Assembly: GCF_000321225.1 (NCBI RefSeq)
Contig: NW_004450464.1
Span: 3,233,569-3,297,568, forward strand
Reading direction: 5' to 3'
Source: Odobenus rosmarus divergens
Taxonomy: Eukaryota > Chordata > Mammalia > Carnivora > Odobenidae
Length of the DNA: 64,000 nucleotides
Shown here: positions 1-12,100 of the stretch, piece after piece
Numbering within the stretch: the first letter of the stretch is position 1
Layout: each line of letters opens with the position of its first letter
Made by a program: the position numbers and the translations under genes
Notes under the pieces: generated by a model
The model's database searches: none
Told to the model about the DNA's origin: nothing
The model's input: only the letters and a program-made list of their open reading frames with translations

Positions 1-880
1 TACCCCTCTAAGGTCACATACATGTAGATCTACAAATCTCTAACATCTCCCTTTTCTCTCTCTCTCTCTTTTTTTCCCTCCTTTTCTTTTTTAAACCTGC
101 TTTAGTTCACTGGGAGCCATCCTGTGGCCTCCCTCCTCCTAATTTTTCTAGGATTCCAGGATGGCCAACTGGAATGCTTGCCCCCCTGCCAGCATTCTTT
201 CTGTGGTTTAGCAAAGTCCCCTCTCCTTCCTGTCGTGATCTCCCCACAGTGGCTTCCATCTCTCCATTCATCAGGAGTTGTGCTCTTATGGTGGAAGAGA
301 ACAACTCCCCTTCAGACCTGAATTCAGTTCCTCCTACCTGAAGAGGCTTTGGTCTGAGGCTTCCTCATTAGCATGCTCTCTGCCAAAGATCCCCAGATAG
401 GCTTGGCTCCTGGAATCTTCTTTTCTTCCAGATGAACGTTGATGAGAGAAAAGTCTTATTTGCAAAATGAAATTGGAGCTTAGATGTCACTGTTTTTATT
501 TAGACCACACTCCTTTTAATCATTGCTTTATGCTTGATTGAATATTGGAAACAGTCTGGGGAAAAGGTTCTGGAGAACAAACATTTACTGATACAGTAAC
601 ACTAAAAAGGGAAGGGGAGTGTTTCACCTACTGGCATGTGGTTTCATTTTGTGGAGCACCTGAGTCAATGACTATAATCAGGGAAGTTTGGCTTTGAAAA
701 TAATAGTAATAAAATTTTCCGCTAAATTATACTGCTTTTACCATGTAAAGATAAAACCTTTCAAATATGGACTCCACAAATTATAAAAGAGTGTCAACTA
801 GCCAGTGACAGCAGAATATTGCTATTTTTTTTGCCTTCCTCTGGAATTCTTCTTCCATAGGTCTTAGAACACTCTTCTCA
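1..880. other. Unique non-coding DNA with a pyrimidine tract
   Basis: No repeat family or gene is recognised here. A pure pyrimidine run rich in CT and T lies at about 46-96. Short open frames on both strands near 107-321 overlap each other and have no family resemblance, so I treat them as chance. The stretch ends at the L2 fragment that begins near 880. Confidence 0.6.
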
Positions 881-1011
881 GTATCTCTTCACATTTCATC
901 ACCTCCATTTGCCCTAATCTCAGCTTCATCGTCTCCTACCTGAACTTCCACTCCCTCCCTGGAGTTCATGCTTCATAGAGCAGCCAATGTGATCTTTACA
1001 GAGGTCTGATG
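880..1011 (+). mobile_element. L2 LINE fragment, 5' part (split by a hAT element)
   Basis: The text CAGCCAATGTGATCTTTACA followed by GTCTGATGG matches the late ORF / 3' region of L2. The element resumes at 1212 with the expected next words (AATCTGAACCTGTCACTC). The break is explained by the DNA transposon at 1012-1211. L2 is an ancient non-LTR retrotransposon, inactive in placental mammals. Confidence 0.75.
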
Positions 1012-1211
1012 GCTTCTTCTTAAAGGGCCAGATAAAAAATATTTCAGGTTTGCAGGCCACCTTGTCTTTGCCACAACTACTCATTTCTGGTGGTGTAGTA
1101 CGAAACCGTGAAACCAAGCATAGGACCACCCATAGACAGTAGATGAAGGAATGTGCATGCCTGTGTTCCAATACATTTTACACAAACTGAGGGTGGCCCA
1201 TGGGCCTAAAA
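1012..1211. mobile_element. hAT-Charlie non-autonomous DNA transposon, MER58-type, inserted in L2
   Basis: Reads AAAGGGCCAGATA, then TTTGCAGGCCA, CACAACTACTCA, CCCATAGACAGTA and GTGTTCCAATACATTTTA in the order of the roughly 224-bp MER58-type consensus (family name from memory). Both terminal repeats are decayed. Flanking 8-mers GTCTGATG (1004-1011) and ATCTGAAC (1212-1219) sit where an 8-bp hAT target duplication should be and share TCTGA. A second, better copy of the same family lies at 54320-54542. Confidence 0.75.
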
Positions 1212-1795
1212 ATCTGAACCTGTCACTCTGCTGTCTGAGGCCTTCCTTTGTCACCTTATTGTAGGGAAGATAAAATCTGAATCCCGCCCCCACCCCGCCC
1301 CCGGCTCATAGAACCTCATCTTTCTGGACTTGCCTCTTGGTATTCCTGACCAGGCACCCTCCTGCCTGCTTTGCTAGCAGTTAGGCTCTAACCACTCTGA
1401 CCCTCTCGCTGGAACCCATACTCTCTCCTCCTGAGATTGTCTTCACTTCATCAGCACTTGGCTGGTATGTTTTTGGTTTCATTTTTAATCAGTTGGGTAT
1501 TAGTTCAAGTTCATTTCTGCAGAGAGGCTTTCCTGACCATCCTGTGAAAAACACCCCTCCCCCCTCTCCCTGGACCAATCCTTCATTATTCCTTTCACAG
1601 TTTACTTTCTTCAGATTCAGTCAGTATTTCCAATGATGTTATTTTGTGTATTTATTCATTGTCTGTTATATCATTACACATACGCTCCAGGAAGGCATAG
1701 ACCTTGCTTTTCTGGATCATCAATATCCAGAGACATTCTTGAATCATAATTAATGCAAAATTAATGTTTGCTGAATGAATGAATGAGTACATTTT
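1212..1795 (+). mobile_element. L2 LINE fragment, 3' part with tail
   Basis: Continues the L2 broken at 1011. Landmarks in order are AGAGAGGCTTTCCTGACCA (about 1520-1538), a pyrimidine-rich 3' region, a decayed TATCCAGAGACATTCTTGAA, and the diagnostic L2 tail GCTGAATGAATGAATGAG near 1770-1788. A C/G-rich patch at about 1283-1304 looks like local simple-sequence change. Confidence 0.85.
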
Positions 1796-2184
1796 GTTTA
1801 GTATTAGTCCAGATTCTAAATAGTATTAATAGAGGATAAAGAATAATTCCCTAAAGGCATGATTGAGCCAAAGTAAGAAAACAATGTGGAAGTGCTTTCA
1901 TCTTACTTGCTGTATTAAACATTAGTAGAAGTAGAGGGTTTGTCTTAGGACTTTATGCTCCCTTTTACTCTGTGCTGCTTAATGTGCACTTAGACACAGA
2001 GGAAAATTCTGTGGGCCATGCTCTATAAGGACATTGAGATTCTGGACCAGTCCAGGAGAGAAACATCAGGGTTGAGAAATATCATCAGAGCACATTCTCA
2101 GAGGTACTGACACAATCTATGTTTGTTCATCCTAGAGAAGATTCATGGTACTATGGACTCTGTATTGACATATAGTTTTATAAA
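1796..2184. other. Unique AT-rich non-coding DNA
   Basis: Nothing recognised. No open frame of note, no simple repeat and no transposon landmark. It separates the L2 tail from the L1 block. Confidence 0.55.
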
Positions 2185-2559
2185 ATACCATGAGCTCAAA
2201 TATTGAAATGCCAATAAACTTATCAAAAGGTACACAAATACATTATTCATCAGAGAAGTGTCAATGAAATTTATACTGAATGTAACACTGTAGAGTTGTC
2301 ATAATGGCTAAAATGAGAAAGACGGATAATACCAAGTGTTGACAAGGATGAGAAGCAACTGGGATTCTCAATTTATAGCAAAGAGTAAATTGGTATAACT
2401 ATTCTGGAAAACTGCTGGACAGGATTTACTAAAACTGAACATAGGCATGGCTTATGAGTCAACAATTTTATTTTTAGATATATACCTATCAGAAATGGGT
2501 ACCTATGCATCCTGAAAGATGTGAACATGAAAGTTCATGGCGGCACTAATCAAAATAGC
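2185..2559 (+). mobile_element. Old L1 LINE fragment, ORF2 3' region (left half)
   Basis: Shows the late ORF2 words of L1: CATCAGAGAAGTGTCAATGA, then TAATACCAAGTGTTGACAAG, then AACTGGGATTCTCA and TTGGTATAACTATTCTGGAA. It is clearly more diverged than the L1 inserted at 2560. The element stops at CAAAATAGC (2551-2559) and resumes after the second copy of that word at 3162-3170. Reading frames are broken. Confidence 0.85.
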
Positions 2560-3161
2560 TGAAAACAGTATGGAGATTCCTCAAAAAGTTAAAAATAGAG
2601 CTACCCTACAACCCAGGAATTGCACTACTAGGTACTTATCCAAAGGATACAAACATAGGGATTCGATGGGACACATGCACCCCAGTGTTTATGGCAGCAA
2701 AGTCCACAATAGCCAAACTATGGAAAGAGCACAGATTTCCATCAACAAATGAATGGATAAAGATGTGTTTTATATGCACAATGAAATATTACTTAGCCAT
2801 CAAAACGAATGAAATCTTTCCACTTGCAATGATGTGGATGGAACAGAGGGTATTATGCTAAGGGAAATAAGTCAGTCAGAGGAAGACAAATACCATATGA
2901 TTTCACACGTGTGGAATTTAAGAGACATAACAGATGAACACAGAGGAAGGGAAAGAAAAATAAGATGAAAATTGAGAAGGAGGCAAACCATAAGAGATGC
3001 TGAACTTTAGGAAACAAACTGAGGGTTGCTGGAGGAGAGACTGTGGAGGATGGGGTAACTGGGGGATGGGCATTAAGGAGGCCACGTGATATAATGAGCA
3101 CTGGGTGTTATATGCACCTGATGAATCACTAAATTCTACCTCTGAAACTAATGATAATTAC
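2560..3161 (+). mobile_element. Carnivore-type L1, 5'-truncated, inserted in older L1
   Basis: About 600 bp of L1 3' end. ORF2 carboxy-terminal sequence runs from GTATGGAGATTCCTCAAAAA through ATGAATGGATAAAGATGTG to about 2880. A carnivore-style 3' UTR follows, with AAATACCATATGATTTCAC, CAAACTGAGGGTTGCTGGAG, GATGGGCATTAAGGAGG and GAGCACTGGGTGTTATATG. It is flanked by the 9-bp direct repeat CAAAATAGC (2551-2559 and 3162-3170), a typical L1 target duplication. A 71-codon open frame (2537-2752) starts in the older L1 and crosses into this one; it is an L1 relic and not a gene. Confidence 0.92.
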
Positions 3162-3500
3162 CAAAATAGCCCAAACTGGAATAACCCAAAGTAAATTGTG
3201 GTGTATTCATTCAAAGGTTACTATAGAACAATGAGGATGAACATATAATTGCTATACCCAAGAAAATGGATACATCTCATAAACGTGATGGTGAACATTG
3301 AAACCACACTGAGGAGCCCATTACATAGGAGCTCATACATAAAAAGTTAAAAACTAGTCTCTGTATGAGTCAGGGGCTTGAGTATCCAGAAGGAAGCTTT
3401 GGTAGCACTAGTAATGTTTTGTTTCCTGCCCTGGATGCTGTGATCTGGATGAATGCGATCTTTTCTGTATGGAAGATATGCACTAATAACATGCGTCCTT
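3162..3500 (+). mobile_element. Old L1 LINE fragment, right half and 3' UTR
   Basis: Resumes the L1 interrupted at 2559: CAAACTGGAATAACCCAAAG, ATTGTGGTGTATTCATTC, AATGAGGATGAACATATAAT, GGATACATCTCATAAACGTG. Then comes a decayed 3' UTR near TAATGTTTTGTTTCCTGCCC. The exact 3' end is unclear because no poly-A tail remains. Confidence 0.8.
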
Positions 3501-5235
3501 AAACAATCGCAAGTTGCTCATGGTTTCCCTCAACATCTGAAAGACAGACTTCACACTTCTGTCTTTGATTTCACTCCCCAAACTCCTATACCATGTGCTC
3601 ACTAAGTGCAAGTGACAACACTTTTTGTATGAGCAAGACAGGCGATCATATTCAAGAATGTTCCAGCTGCCTTATAAATAGGATTGAATGGAAAAATAAC
3701 AGTCTGAACTTAATAAATCACACTCAAAGTCTCACTTGCTTTTCGACTTTCAACATAAAATTTCAAAACTATATAAATGCCCGTGATGCCAAGTCCTTGC
3801 CTATATGATCCTGAATGGACTTATGCGAATCCCTGTGCTTTTCCAGCAGAGATGTTCCTCGGCACTGTCGTCACCCAGAGCCTCCCTCCTGCTCTGTGCC
3901 ATTTATTGTAACTAATTGGCCTAGACTGCATGAGATCCCATTTAACAAAACATTTGATGGCTCCTCCGGTTGATATGTGATTCCAAAAGCTCCCTAAGTG
4001 TCTAAGGTTTTCATTAGTTTTTAGAGCACACTGAGTTAATTATATTGTGCAGGAGGTTTTCAGGTTAACAGTCAAGGAGAGGAAGGAATAAACTTGGAGA
4101 TGCTGGATAGGAAGTAAAGCTATTTCTTATTGTGGCAGTCTTCAAACTTGAAAGAGCTTGAAAGTCTTTAACTGGGGCCTTTCTCTGGGCAAAGAGCTGA
4201 TGATGACCTGGGAGTGACTTACTAGATCCAGGTGGCCCTTACAAGAAAGAAAACAGGACCTCACCCCTCGCTGGAATGTACAATTTGTGGTAAAACTTGA
4301 GGGGCCCATTACAATCTGTTGACAACATTCCTTCTTGAAAGGTCGGGACAAAATGAAAGTTAAAGAGGCAAACACAGTTTAGATCCTGCTGTTACTGTGT
4401 AGTCCACAGGGCTGTGTCATGGGGGAGCTTGGGCTACGATGGAGGAGAGATTTGCTAGAGACTCTAGTGGTATTCATTCTCTGGGTGACGTTACTTGGGA
4501 CAAAACGAGGAGGGCCATTTTTTTTCTATAATCAGTTTCAGCGCTAAGACTACTGAAGGAGTGAGATTTTGTGTCTGATTCTGGGTCCAAATTCTTAGTC
4601 CCAAAAGGAATGTGGTAGCCAGACCACATCATGCAGTTCTTGAGAGTTTTGGAGATATTGTCAGATTACTGCTCATCAGAGTAATTACTGGGAAGAATCT
4701 GGAGGAAGCCTGCTAAATCCTTAGTCTTGAATGCAATCCCTAAAACTGGTTGGCACAATGCATTCTTTTACTGCTGGAAATGAGCTCAGTGGTTCTATCC
4801 CATTCCTGAACCCAGCACAGCATTTGGTTTCCATTTACAGCACTTCACCAGCTATGCATCTATTCTAATAATATTAATGACATTGATTTTATCGCCCATG
4901 TCTAGGACGACCATTGCTGAATATGGCTTTTTTTCAGGCATGTCTATGTGGTGTATATTTTAAGTATGGACCAGATAGAGATACAAGTATGGGTATCAGT
5001 TATATATACCCATACACAAAGATCTGAGTGTGAACAGGGATTATAGACATGGATATGTATTGTATGTGTATATGGTAGGTTCCTGTAAAAGAGGTATAGA
5101 TATTGGGTGAAGAAAGAGCAATATTAGGGCATTCTGATGTGTTTAAAACAGATCTGCCTCTCCTTACCAATCTTGAAGATCAATTATAAAATTCTAAGTA
5201 TTTGGGGAAAAGATAGGCTTTACATATACATAATA
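3501..5235. other. Unique non-coding DNA
   Basis: About 1.7 kb without a recognised repeat or gene. Short open frames at 3593-3808 and 4142-4375 resemble no known protein. The part at 4930-5060 is rich in TATGTAT/TATATA words but is not a regular microsatellite. Confidence 0.55.
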
Positions 5236-5239
5236 ATGA

Positions 5240-5372
5240 AAGTGACTTGGAGTGTGAGATCTCTGAAGGCAAAGATACCATATTTTCCACCTCTGTATCC
5301 CCAGCACCTTTCACATAATGAATAATATGAATGAATGAGTAAATGAAAGAAGGAATAAATGTTTTATACTTT
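5240..5372 (+). mobile_element. L2 LINE 3' end
   Basis: Shows TCTGAAGGCAAAGATACCAT, then CTGTATCCCCAGCACCTTTC and the tail GAATGAATGAGTAAATG. This is the standard order of the last 130 bp of L2. Confidence 0.8.
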
Positions 5373-6052
5373 CATCTATTCTAAATAAAGTCTTTCTTAA
5401 ACATTTCCCCATCAGAGACAGATGGCACATATCCAGCTTCCTCCTTCTTCTCCTGAGAGAACAAAGCTACAAGTTGCCTCTTTCTTGACCTGTGCTTTCC
5501 CAAAGCCATGCCCAAGGGTCTCTCCAGGGTTTTGCCCTGTGAGAGGCCAGCTCGCTTCCCCAGCACCGGAGTGCTTCCACTGTGCTGTGTGAGTATGAGC
5601 CACTGACAGTGGGGGTGTCTGCAGCTGACAGCCCGATCAACACGGCAGCTTATTAACACCACCACCACCACAACAAAAACAAATATTGGAGTTGAATATA
5701 AGACAGATGATTTTGTTTATCTCAAGTGAAAAAGACAAGCAATGAGACCCCTGGGAGCCCTGAAATGAGAAACTTCTAAAGCTAATTGAGATATGATTAA
5801 AAAGATTGCTGTGCATTATTGCCGGCAGTCATTGGGTTTTGTCATTAGGTTCCCCAGTGTTGGAGCAATCAAACCAGTTATTATGCCTTCAGCAAGCAGC
5901 AGAGTTTAGTATATGTTTTCTGCAAAACAGTAACTTATGAAGGGTGTAAGTGGAGTTTCTGAAACAAATTCAATAAATATAATTTAAGAAATTGCTCTCT
6001 TTGGTATCACTCATCATAGACTCAGACTGATCGCTTGAATTCTTTTTTACAG
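5373..6052. other. Unique non-coding DNA with a short ACC repeat
   Basis: A minus-strand open frame of 96 codons (5381-5671) begins in a short ACC trinucleotide run near 5657-5671. It resembles no family I know, has no splice or start context that I trust, and I do not call it a gene. The section 5480-5640 is richer in G+C than its surroundings. Confidence 0.5.
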
Positions 6053-6367
6053 CAGGACTGTCTGATACAAATACCATGCAAGTCACATGTGGAATTTTAA
6101 ATTTTAAGTTTTCTTGGGACCCTATTATGAAAAAGTAAAAAGAAAGAGAAATTACATTTAATAATATTTTTACTTCACCCAATATATCTAAAATAATATT
6201 ATTTCAACATAACCTTAATAGAAAATATCATTAATGAGATCTTTGGCACTATGTTTTCTAAAGTAAGTCTTTGAGATTTGGTGTGTATTCTGTACTTTCA
6301 GAGCATCTCAATTTTGTCTAGCCAAAGCATGCTTAATGGCTAGTGGTTACCATATTGGACAGGGCAG
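6053..6367. mobile_element. hAT-type non-autonomous DNA transposon (MER33-like)
   Basis: The left end CAGGACTGTCTGATA and right end TATTGGACAGGGCAG form imperfect terminal inverted repeats. Inside are AAAAAGTAAAAAGAAA, CCCAATATATCTAAAATA, GAGATTTGGTGTGTATT and GCTAGTGGTTACCATATTGG, in the order of a widespread mammalian MITE. The length of about 315 bp fits the MER33-type consensus. The family name is from memory and could be a sister family; membership of this repeat group is more certain than the name. Confidence 0.75.
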
Positions 6368-9012
6368 GCTAGAGCTTTTTCCTATGTGGCTATTACTAGA
6401 GATAAATTAGACTACATTCCTTCAGCTATGCCATTTGAAAATTTCAGGACTGCACCTTTAGTGATCTTATCTCTGCTAATGGAGAAAAATTCTCTTTCTG
6501 CACTAGTATTTCCATGAATCTCTCAATATTTGAAAGAATGTTCACATCATAAAGAGCACATCATGGTTTCCTAGGAAGCCATTAATCATTAATATGATTT
6601 ATTTGATAATATTTTGAGCATGCACCAAATTATTATTCAAGGCTAAATTTCAGGGTACAGCCTATTCAGTTTGGATATATGGTTCATGCCAATATGTTAC
6701 AGATTGAAAAATCCCCAGTGAAGAAAACACAGCTACCTTTTGCAAGAACACCTTGAGAAAAATTTTACCGTGCATGACAAAAGCCTCTTTTGTATTGATT
6801 CCAATGGACAGGTGAAACCACTCTGCACTAAAAATATTAGATTTTTGCCATTTATAAAATTTTTCATCATTTATCAGTTTGATATACATCATTTTTCTAA
6901 ATAGCCTCAAGTTGCACTGTACGAGAGGCAGCGTATAGGAAAAACACAGAAGTCCATTCTGACACAAATAGATTATTAAACTTACTTGAGGGTGGAAGGT
7001 TTTATACTTTAATTTCTTATCTCCAAGTTCTGTAGACTATAGTTGCTTTCACAGTATATTCAAAAGGCCTGGGGCTTTTTACAGCAATCAAGAAACCAGC
7101 CTTCGGGACTGGGGAGAATGGTTGGGGTGCTGAAGGTAAGGGAGTTTCTACTTGTCATTTGTGTATAGAACCACTAGCACATTTCAGAACTGAGAGCCAC
7201 AAATATGTCAGCTAAGTAGGAAAGGACTTTCTGATCCTGGCTTCTTAATTGTCTCCTTTCTCTCTGCTCTACCTCATCCATTCTCCCTGCTTTTCTCCAC
7301 CTGTAAGCGAGACCTACAGACACGAAGCAACAGCTGTAGGACAAAGGATGCTGAAGCTGAGTGAGAAATAATGTAGTCCCTATAGTGTGCTTGGGCATAA
7401 AATGGGGAACAAATTCACTATATCATCCCATCACACCTGGAATTTATAGAGAAAACACTTCTGAGAGGGAAAGTGTCTTGGTTATCCTTGAAGAGTTGGT
7501 TTGAAATGATGGACACATTAGGAGGCTACCTCATAGTAGCATTGAATTCACTGATTCTGCTAATCAGGAGTGTTTCTGCTGAGGGCACATGCAGAACAAT
7601 GAGACAAAGAGAAATAATGGCAGCAGAATACCCATGATGATGGGCTGAAGTAGAAAATCTGTTACGTGGCATTGGCCGGAAGGGAAGAGTTGATGAAGAG
7701 ACCTGTCCATTATGTTTAGGAACTGATGAAATGATGAGGGGCGTTTTTCTTGGCTCTCCTTCTCAGTTGATTTTGACAGTTAATCACAATCCCTTCGTTC
7801 CCGTCTGCAAAATTAAGACATCAACACCCACAGAGTTTAATGGCCTCTAGCCAACATTAAAGTTTAGCCAGTTTAAGTATTTGTTGTTAAATTATACCTT
7901 AGCTTCTGCAGAAATGGGGGTGGAGGGGGGCTTAGAATTCTGCCCTGTTAGGCTGCAAGAAAAGACAAGGTGGAAAGTGAAAATGGCATTCTTTTACTGG
8001 AAAGCAAAAAGTGTCTTGAAGGCTTGGAATCCCCCAAATAAGTCACAAATTATGTTAAACATGAACAAACCATAAAGAGCTCTTCAAAACTCAAATTTGG
8101 AATCATTAAAATTGCTTTAAATTTGCATCACTTTTGTTGATAATTAAAACATGTTCACAGGATCTCATAAGCGGGAACAATTACAGTTATTGTTTCACAG
8201 TGAAGTTAGCAAATTACTTCAACAAAAACTGTAACAGCGGTAGACTTCCTAGTTCCTGAGCACTATGAGTAGTGAATTGATTTGTTCTTCCATTTGTAGG
8301 CATAAACAGCATTTAACAATCATCCATACTTTGGAGGGATGGAAATTCCATTCCCTGCTCCATTACTAGGGCACCTAAAATTCAGAAACATTTCTGTTGC
8401 TTTTTTGGAAATGCAGAATTAGGCGGATAGGTTTTTAAGAACTTATTTGAATAATTTCAAGGAGAATCTATGTCTATTTAAAATCAACAAATTGTACATG
8501 ATGATATGGTAAACATGAAAATAATGGGCCAATTAATGCATCCCAAAATAGGCACATGAAACTTAGTTGTGGGTAGAATTAACATTTTTAAAAATAACCA
8601 GTTGCCCGATTATTGAAATCACAAATGTTATTCTTCCCCTGCAAAAAACAAACAGCAATAAAACTAGGAGAGAAACCATGCAAACTGATCATTAGTAGTG
8701 GTTGAAATGGGTTATAAGCCTTTTGAAATCTTCCTGCGATTAGAGCAGATTATCAATAAATAAAGCATTAACATTGGGTTATGCAAAACATTGCATTAGC
8801 CCAAAGTTCAAATTATTTTTCCACCAACATATTCAATGAGTAGTCCCAAAAATTTACCCTAATATTTAAGATGAATTTTTAGAATATTTAGTCTGTTTCT
8901 CTTGGTACATTTTGTTCATGTATGTATGTTTTCCTTTTACCAACAAAGGCCAATGGGTGATAATGACTTGTGTCTTAAGTAGAACTATTTGCTGTTTCAT
9001 ATTTTCTACTAT
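6368..9012. other. Repeat-poor unique DNA, candidate for conserved non-coding elements
   Basis: About 2.6 kb with no recognised transposon. The part at 8080-8850 is AT-rich without being low-complexity and holds many TAAT and TTAAA words, for example TGATAATTAAAACATGTTC and AATTACTTCAACAAAAACTG. Ancient regulatory sequence often looks like this. Short open frames (6662-6967 minus, 7174-7398 minus) have no recognisable product. Confidence 0.5.
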
Positions 9013-9199
9013 ATTTTTTTAAGATTTTATTTATTTATTTGAGAAAGCGAGAATGAGAGAGAGAGAGAGCACATGAGAGGGGGAGGGTCAGAGGGAGAAG
9101 CAGACTCCCCGCTGAGCGGGGAGCCTGATGTGGGACTGGATCCCAGGACTCCAGGATCATGACCTGAGCCGAAGGCAGTTGCCAAACCAACTGAGCCAA
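9013..9199 (-). mobile_element. Carnivore SINE (SINEC), head truncated
   Basis: On the plus strand it starts with the T-rich complement of the poly-A tail (TTTTTTTAAGATTTTATTTA), then the GA-rich stretch, AAGCAGACTCCCCGCTGAGC, ATCCCAGGACTCCAGGATCA and TGACCTGAGCCGAAGGCAGT. It stops at CTGAGCCA, so the last 10-12 bases of the tRNA-like head (normally CCCAGGYGCCCC) are missing. No clear target duplication was found. Confidence 0.95.
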
Positions 9200-12100
9200 G
9201 TAAAAGGTAAGGGGGTGATCACAAGAATTCAAGAAAAAATGCTGAAATATTCCATGCATGCCCATTTTCCCACAGTGGCAAAGACCTGTGGGAGGTAGAA
9301 CACCAGGGATGCACAGAGAATGATGAAGGAAAGATAACTCCACTGTCATCAGCCTTTACCAGGTTGATTGTGAAATTGATACACCAGAGAAACTAGACAC
9401 ATTCCCACTTTGCCCTTCCCCAAGTCGAATGCTTGGTCAGCTTTTGAAAATAAAATAAGAATCACTACCATTACCAGGACTGCCCTGGCCCATTCCAAGG
9501 GACACCCGTGTATTGCAGCTTACATAAATGGCTGGGCTCACACGGGTGCATACTCTGTACGCTTGCCTGATGTAGCTGAAGCACTTCTACATCTACTGGG
9601 TATTTATATCTCCTCATTGGCTAATTATTTCTGCAAAGTAGGTGATCTTTTACCAGAATTTAAATGGCTCGTGCCAGGATTTTGTTTCTTTTCCCTACAG
9701 AGGTGACTGCCTGTCCCTTCTCTGCAGCTTCAACGTCACCTTAAACTGATTATTAAAAAGAAAATATATGCATTCTGCAATGGATTTAAATGGAAAAAGA
9801 GTGCCGAGCTTTTGGCATTCTCCGCTGCAAGACTGTTATTTGGATTTAGAAGATTTTATCATCTCTCTATGCCAAAAAAGACACATACCAAATTATTGAA
9901 GGCTCTCAGGGACCCAGCCACACGTAAAAGAATATAACCAGACCCTTAGGAGGCTGAAAGCTCCCTTGAAACTAGAGATAAATGTGAGGAATTTCAAAAT
10001 AACTACATATCAAAACTTTAAATCTGTGGGAAACTTTTGCAGCAATTTGTAATCTCCTAAATATGTGTGACAGCAACTCTGACATCTTTGAACTGTGAGT
10101 AATAGGATTGCTATTATATCTCATCGCCATATACATACATCTATTTTTAATACACCACGATATAATTTTCAGTTCAAGATAATGCATGCCACTGCTCTTT
10201 AATGGTAGTGATGAATAGAATATTGATTAGAAAACAGTCTAAATAACAGGTAATTGATAGGGGTGAGGGAGATATGGCATTTTCCATCTTCATTTTTACA
10301 TAATAACTACAGATTTCTCAGCCATGATAATACATATCAGGCATAATCAAGAGAACGTAATATATGAATTAATTTTTTTAACTAGAATGTGTGCTCCGTA
10401 AACAGAGTCTTGTGCTATAATTTGGCACTGCAAATGAATTTGATGCATTTACCAGTGGAAGAAAAAAAAGCATCATTTGCCTAGGGAGATAGAGGATACT
10501 GTTTAGTGTTTATAGCAAGAAGTTTAAATCTTTCCATTTATTTCTTGGATGGAAGGTACGTGCATTTGTGAAATCATGATATTCACAAAAAATGCAACCT
10601 TAAGATTCTTGTTTTCTCTGATATATGTTAAAGGGACTCCTAGTTTGGGAAATGTCCATTTCCATTAGCTAAATCTAGGAAGGCACAACACTTGCTATTG
10701 GAATTTGTCTAGTTTTCTGAGAAAGCAAAGGTAAATGGAATGAGAAAATGAGCCAGATATAGCATTCTTCATTTTCCAAGGGGCCGTCCTTTGCGTTTTT
10801 CATAAACCTGACTTCTGCTCTTCCCTGAAACCTTCATTGTGGTTTGCTGTCCCTTTTCTTTCTGCTGTTTACTTTGAACATGTGTTTCAGAGTGTCCCGC
10901 ATTTGTTACAGTGATCATGGCATCATGATTGGCTTACAAAAATTGAACAAACAACTATTTGTAGAAACTAAGATACTGGTCAAGATGGATTTCTTTTAAG
11001 CCAGAAGACTAAAATGGTCTCTTAAAAGATTTTTAGTGGCCTTAGAGTATCTGTAAAATATGAAGACTTATTACTCATTTAAATAAGAATTTGATGAAAA
11101 TGCATGAGATTTTTCCTACACCTGTGCCATATTTTCTAATCTTCTAAAGTATATAAGCAGAGCTCCCATTCTCAAAAATACTTTACATCTGTTTACCTGG
11201 TTTCATTAAGACTTGAGAGACTGAAGGAAGTGCTTGTTAATAAAAGAAGGCAAGAGTGAATAGCATTTTTGGGAAAAATTATTTTTAAAAACTTAGCAAA
11301 CCATTATTTAAAAAATTAAGTGAATTAGTATATTACTTTTAAAAAATATTCCTGTTTTGTAAAAATGATTGGTAGGACTATGTACTATCTAGAAAATGGC
11401 TCTGGGAAAGCATTATATTTATTTTGGATGTCTTCTCGGGGCATTTGATGATGCTAATGGTCATCTATGAGTGAAGCTTTTTCATCTATTAGTGATTAGA
11501 GATCAACTTTTTCTTCATCTCAAAGCTCAAGCCCCTGAACACTGAAGTCATGCTCTTCCAACCTCCCATCTCTTCAGACTGAAGATGTCAATGCCACACA
11601 ATAGTCCTCTTTACTACCCTAGCAAAGAACGTGCTCTCTCCTATGATAACCATTTCCTATTTTTGTCCATTGCAAATATCAATACAGTGCAATCTAAAAT
11701 AAGGAATATACTAGTGGTTCATGTAATATGGCTTGAGGCCTGCCAAATGGTGGTCTTTGAGTTAATATTCGTGACTGATGGACTGTCTGAGAGAATATGT
11801 ACCTTATCACCATGATCACCATTTGATTTCTCGGGCTACCACTAATGAACTGAATATTCTTGGTTCACAATAAATGGAAGTTCCCAGAATAGTGTATTTG
11901 GTCTGGCTTTGCAGACTGATCATCTAAGTTTTCTGTAAACGCAGTGACCAAAGAAGAGTGATTTGGGTCATTGTGTGGCAGTTTCTCCCTATACATTGGT
12001 TTCCCCATGACTTCTAAGTCTTTTGAAACTACAGCTTCTCATATTACTTATAAAACAAAATTAAAATCCATATGCTAAGCATGCCACATATTTACTTAGA

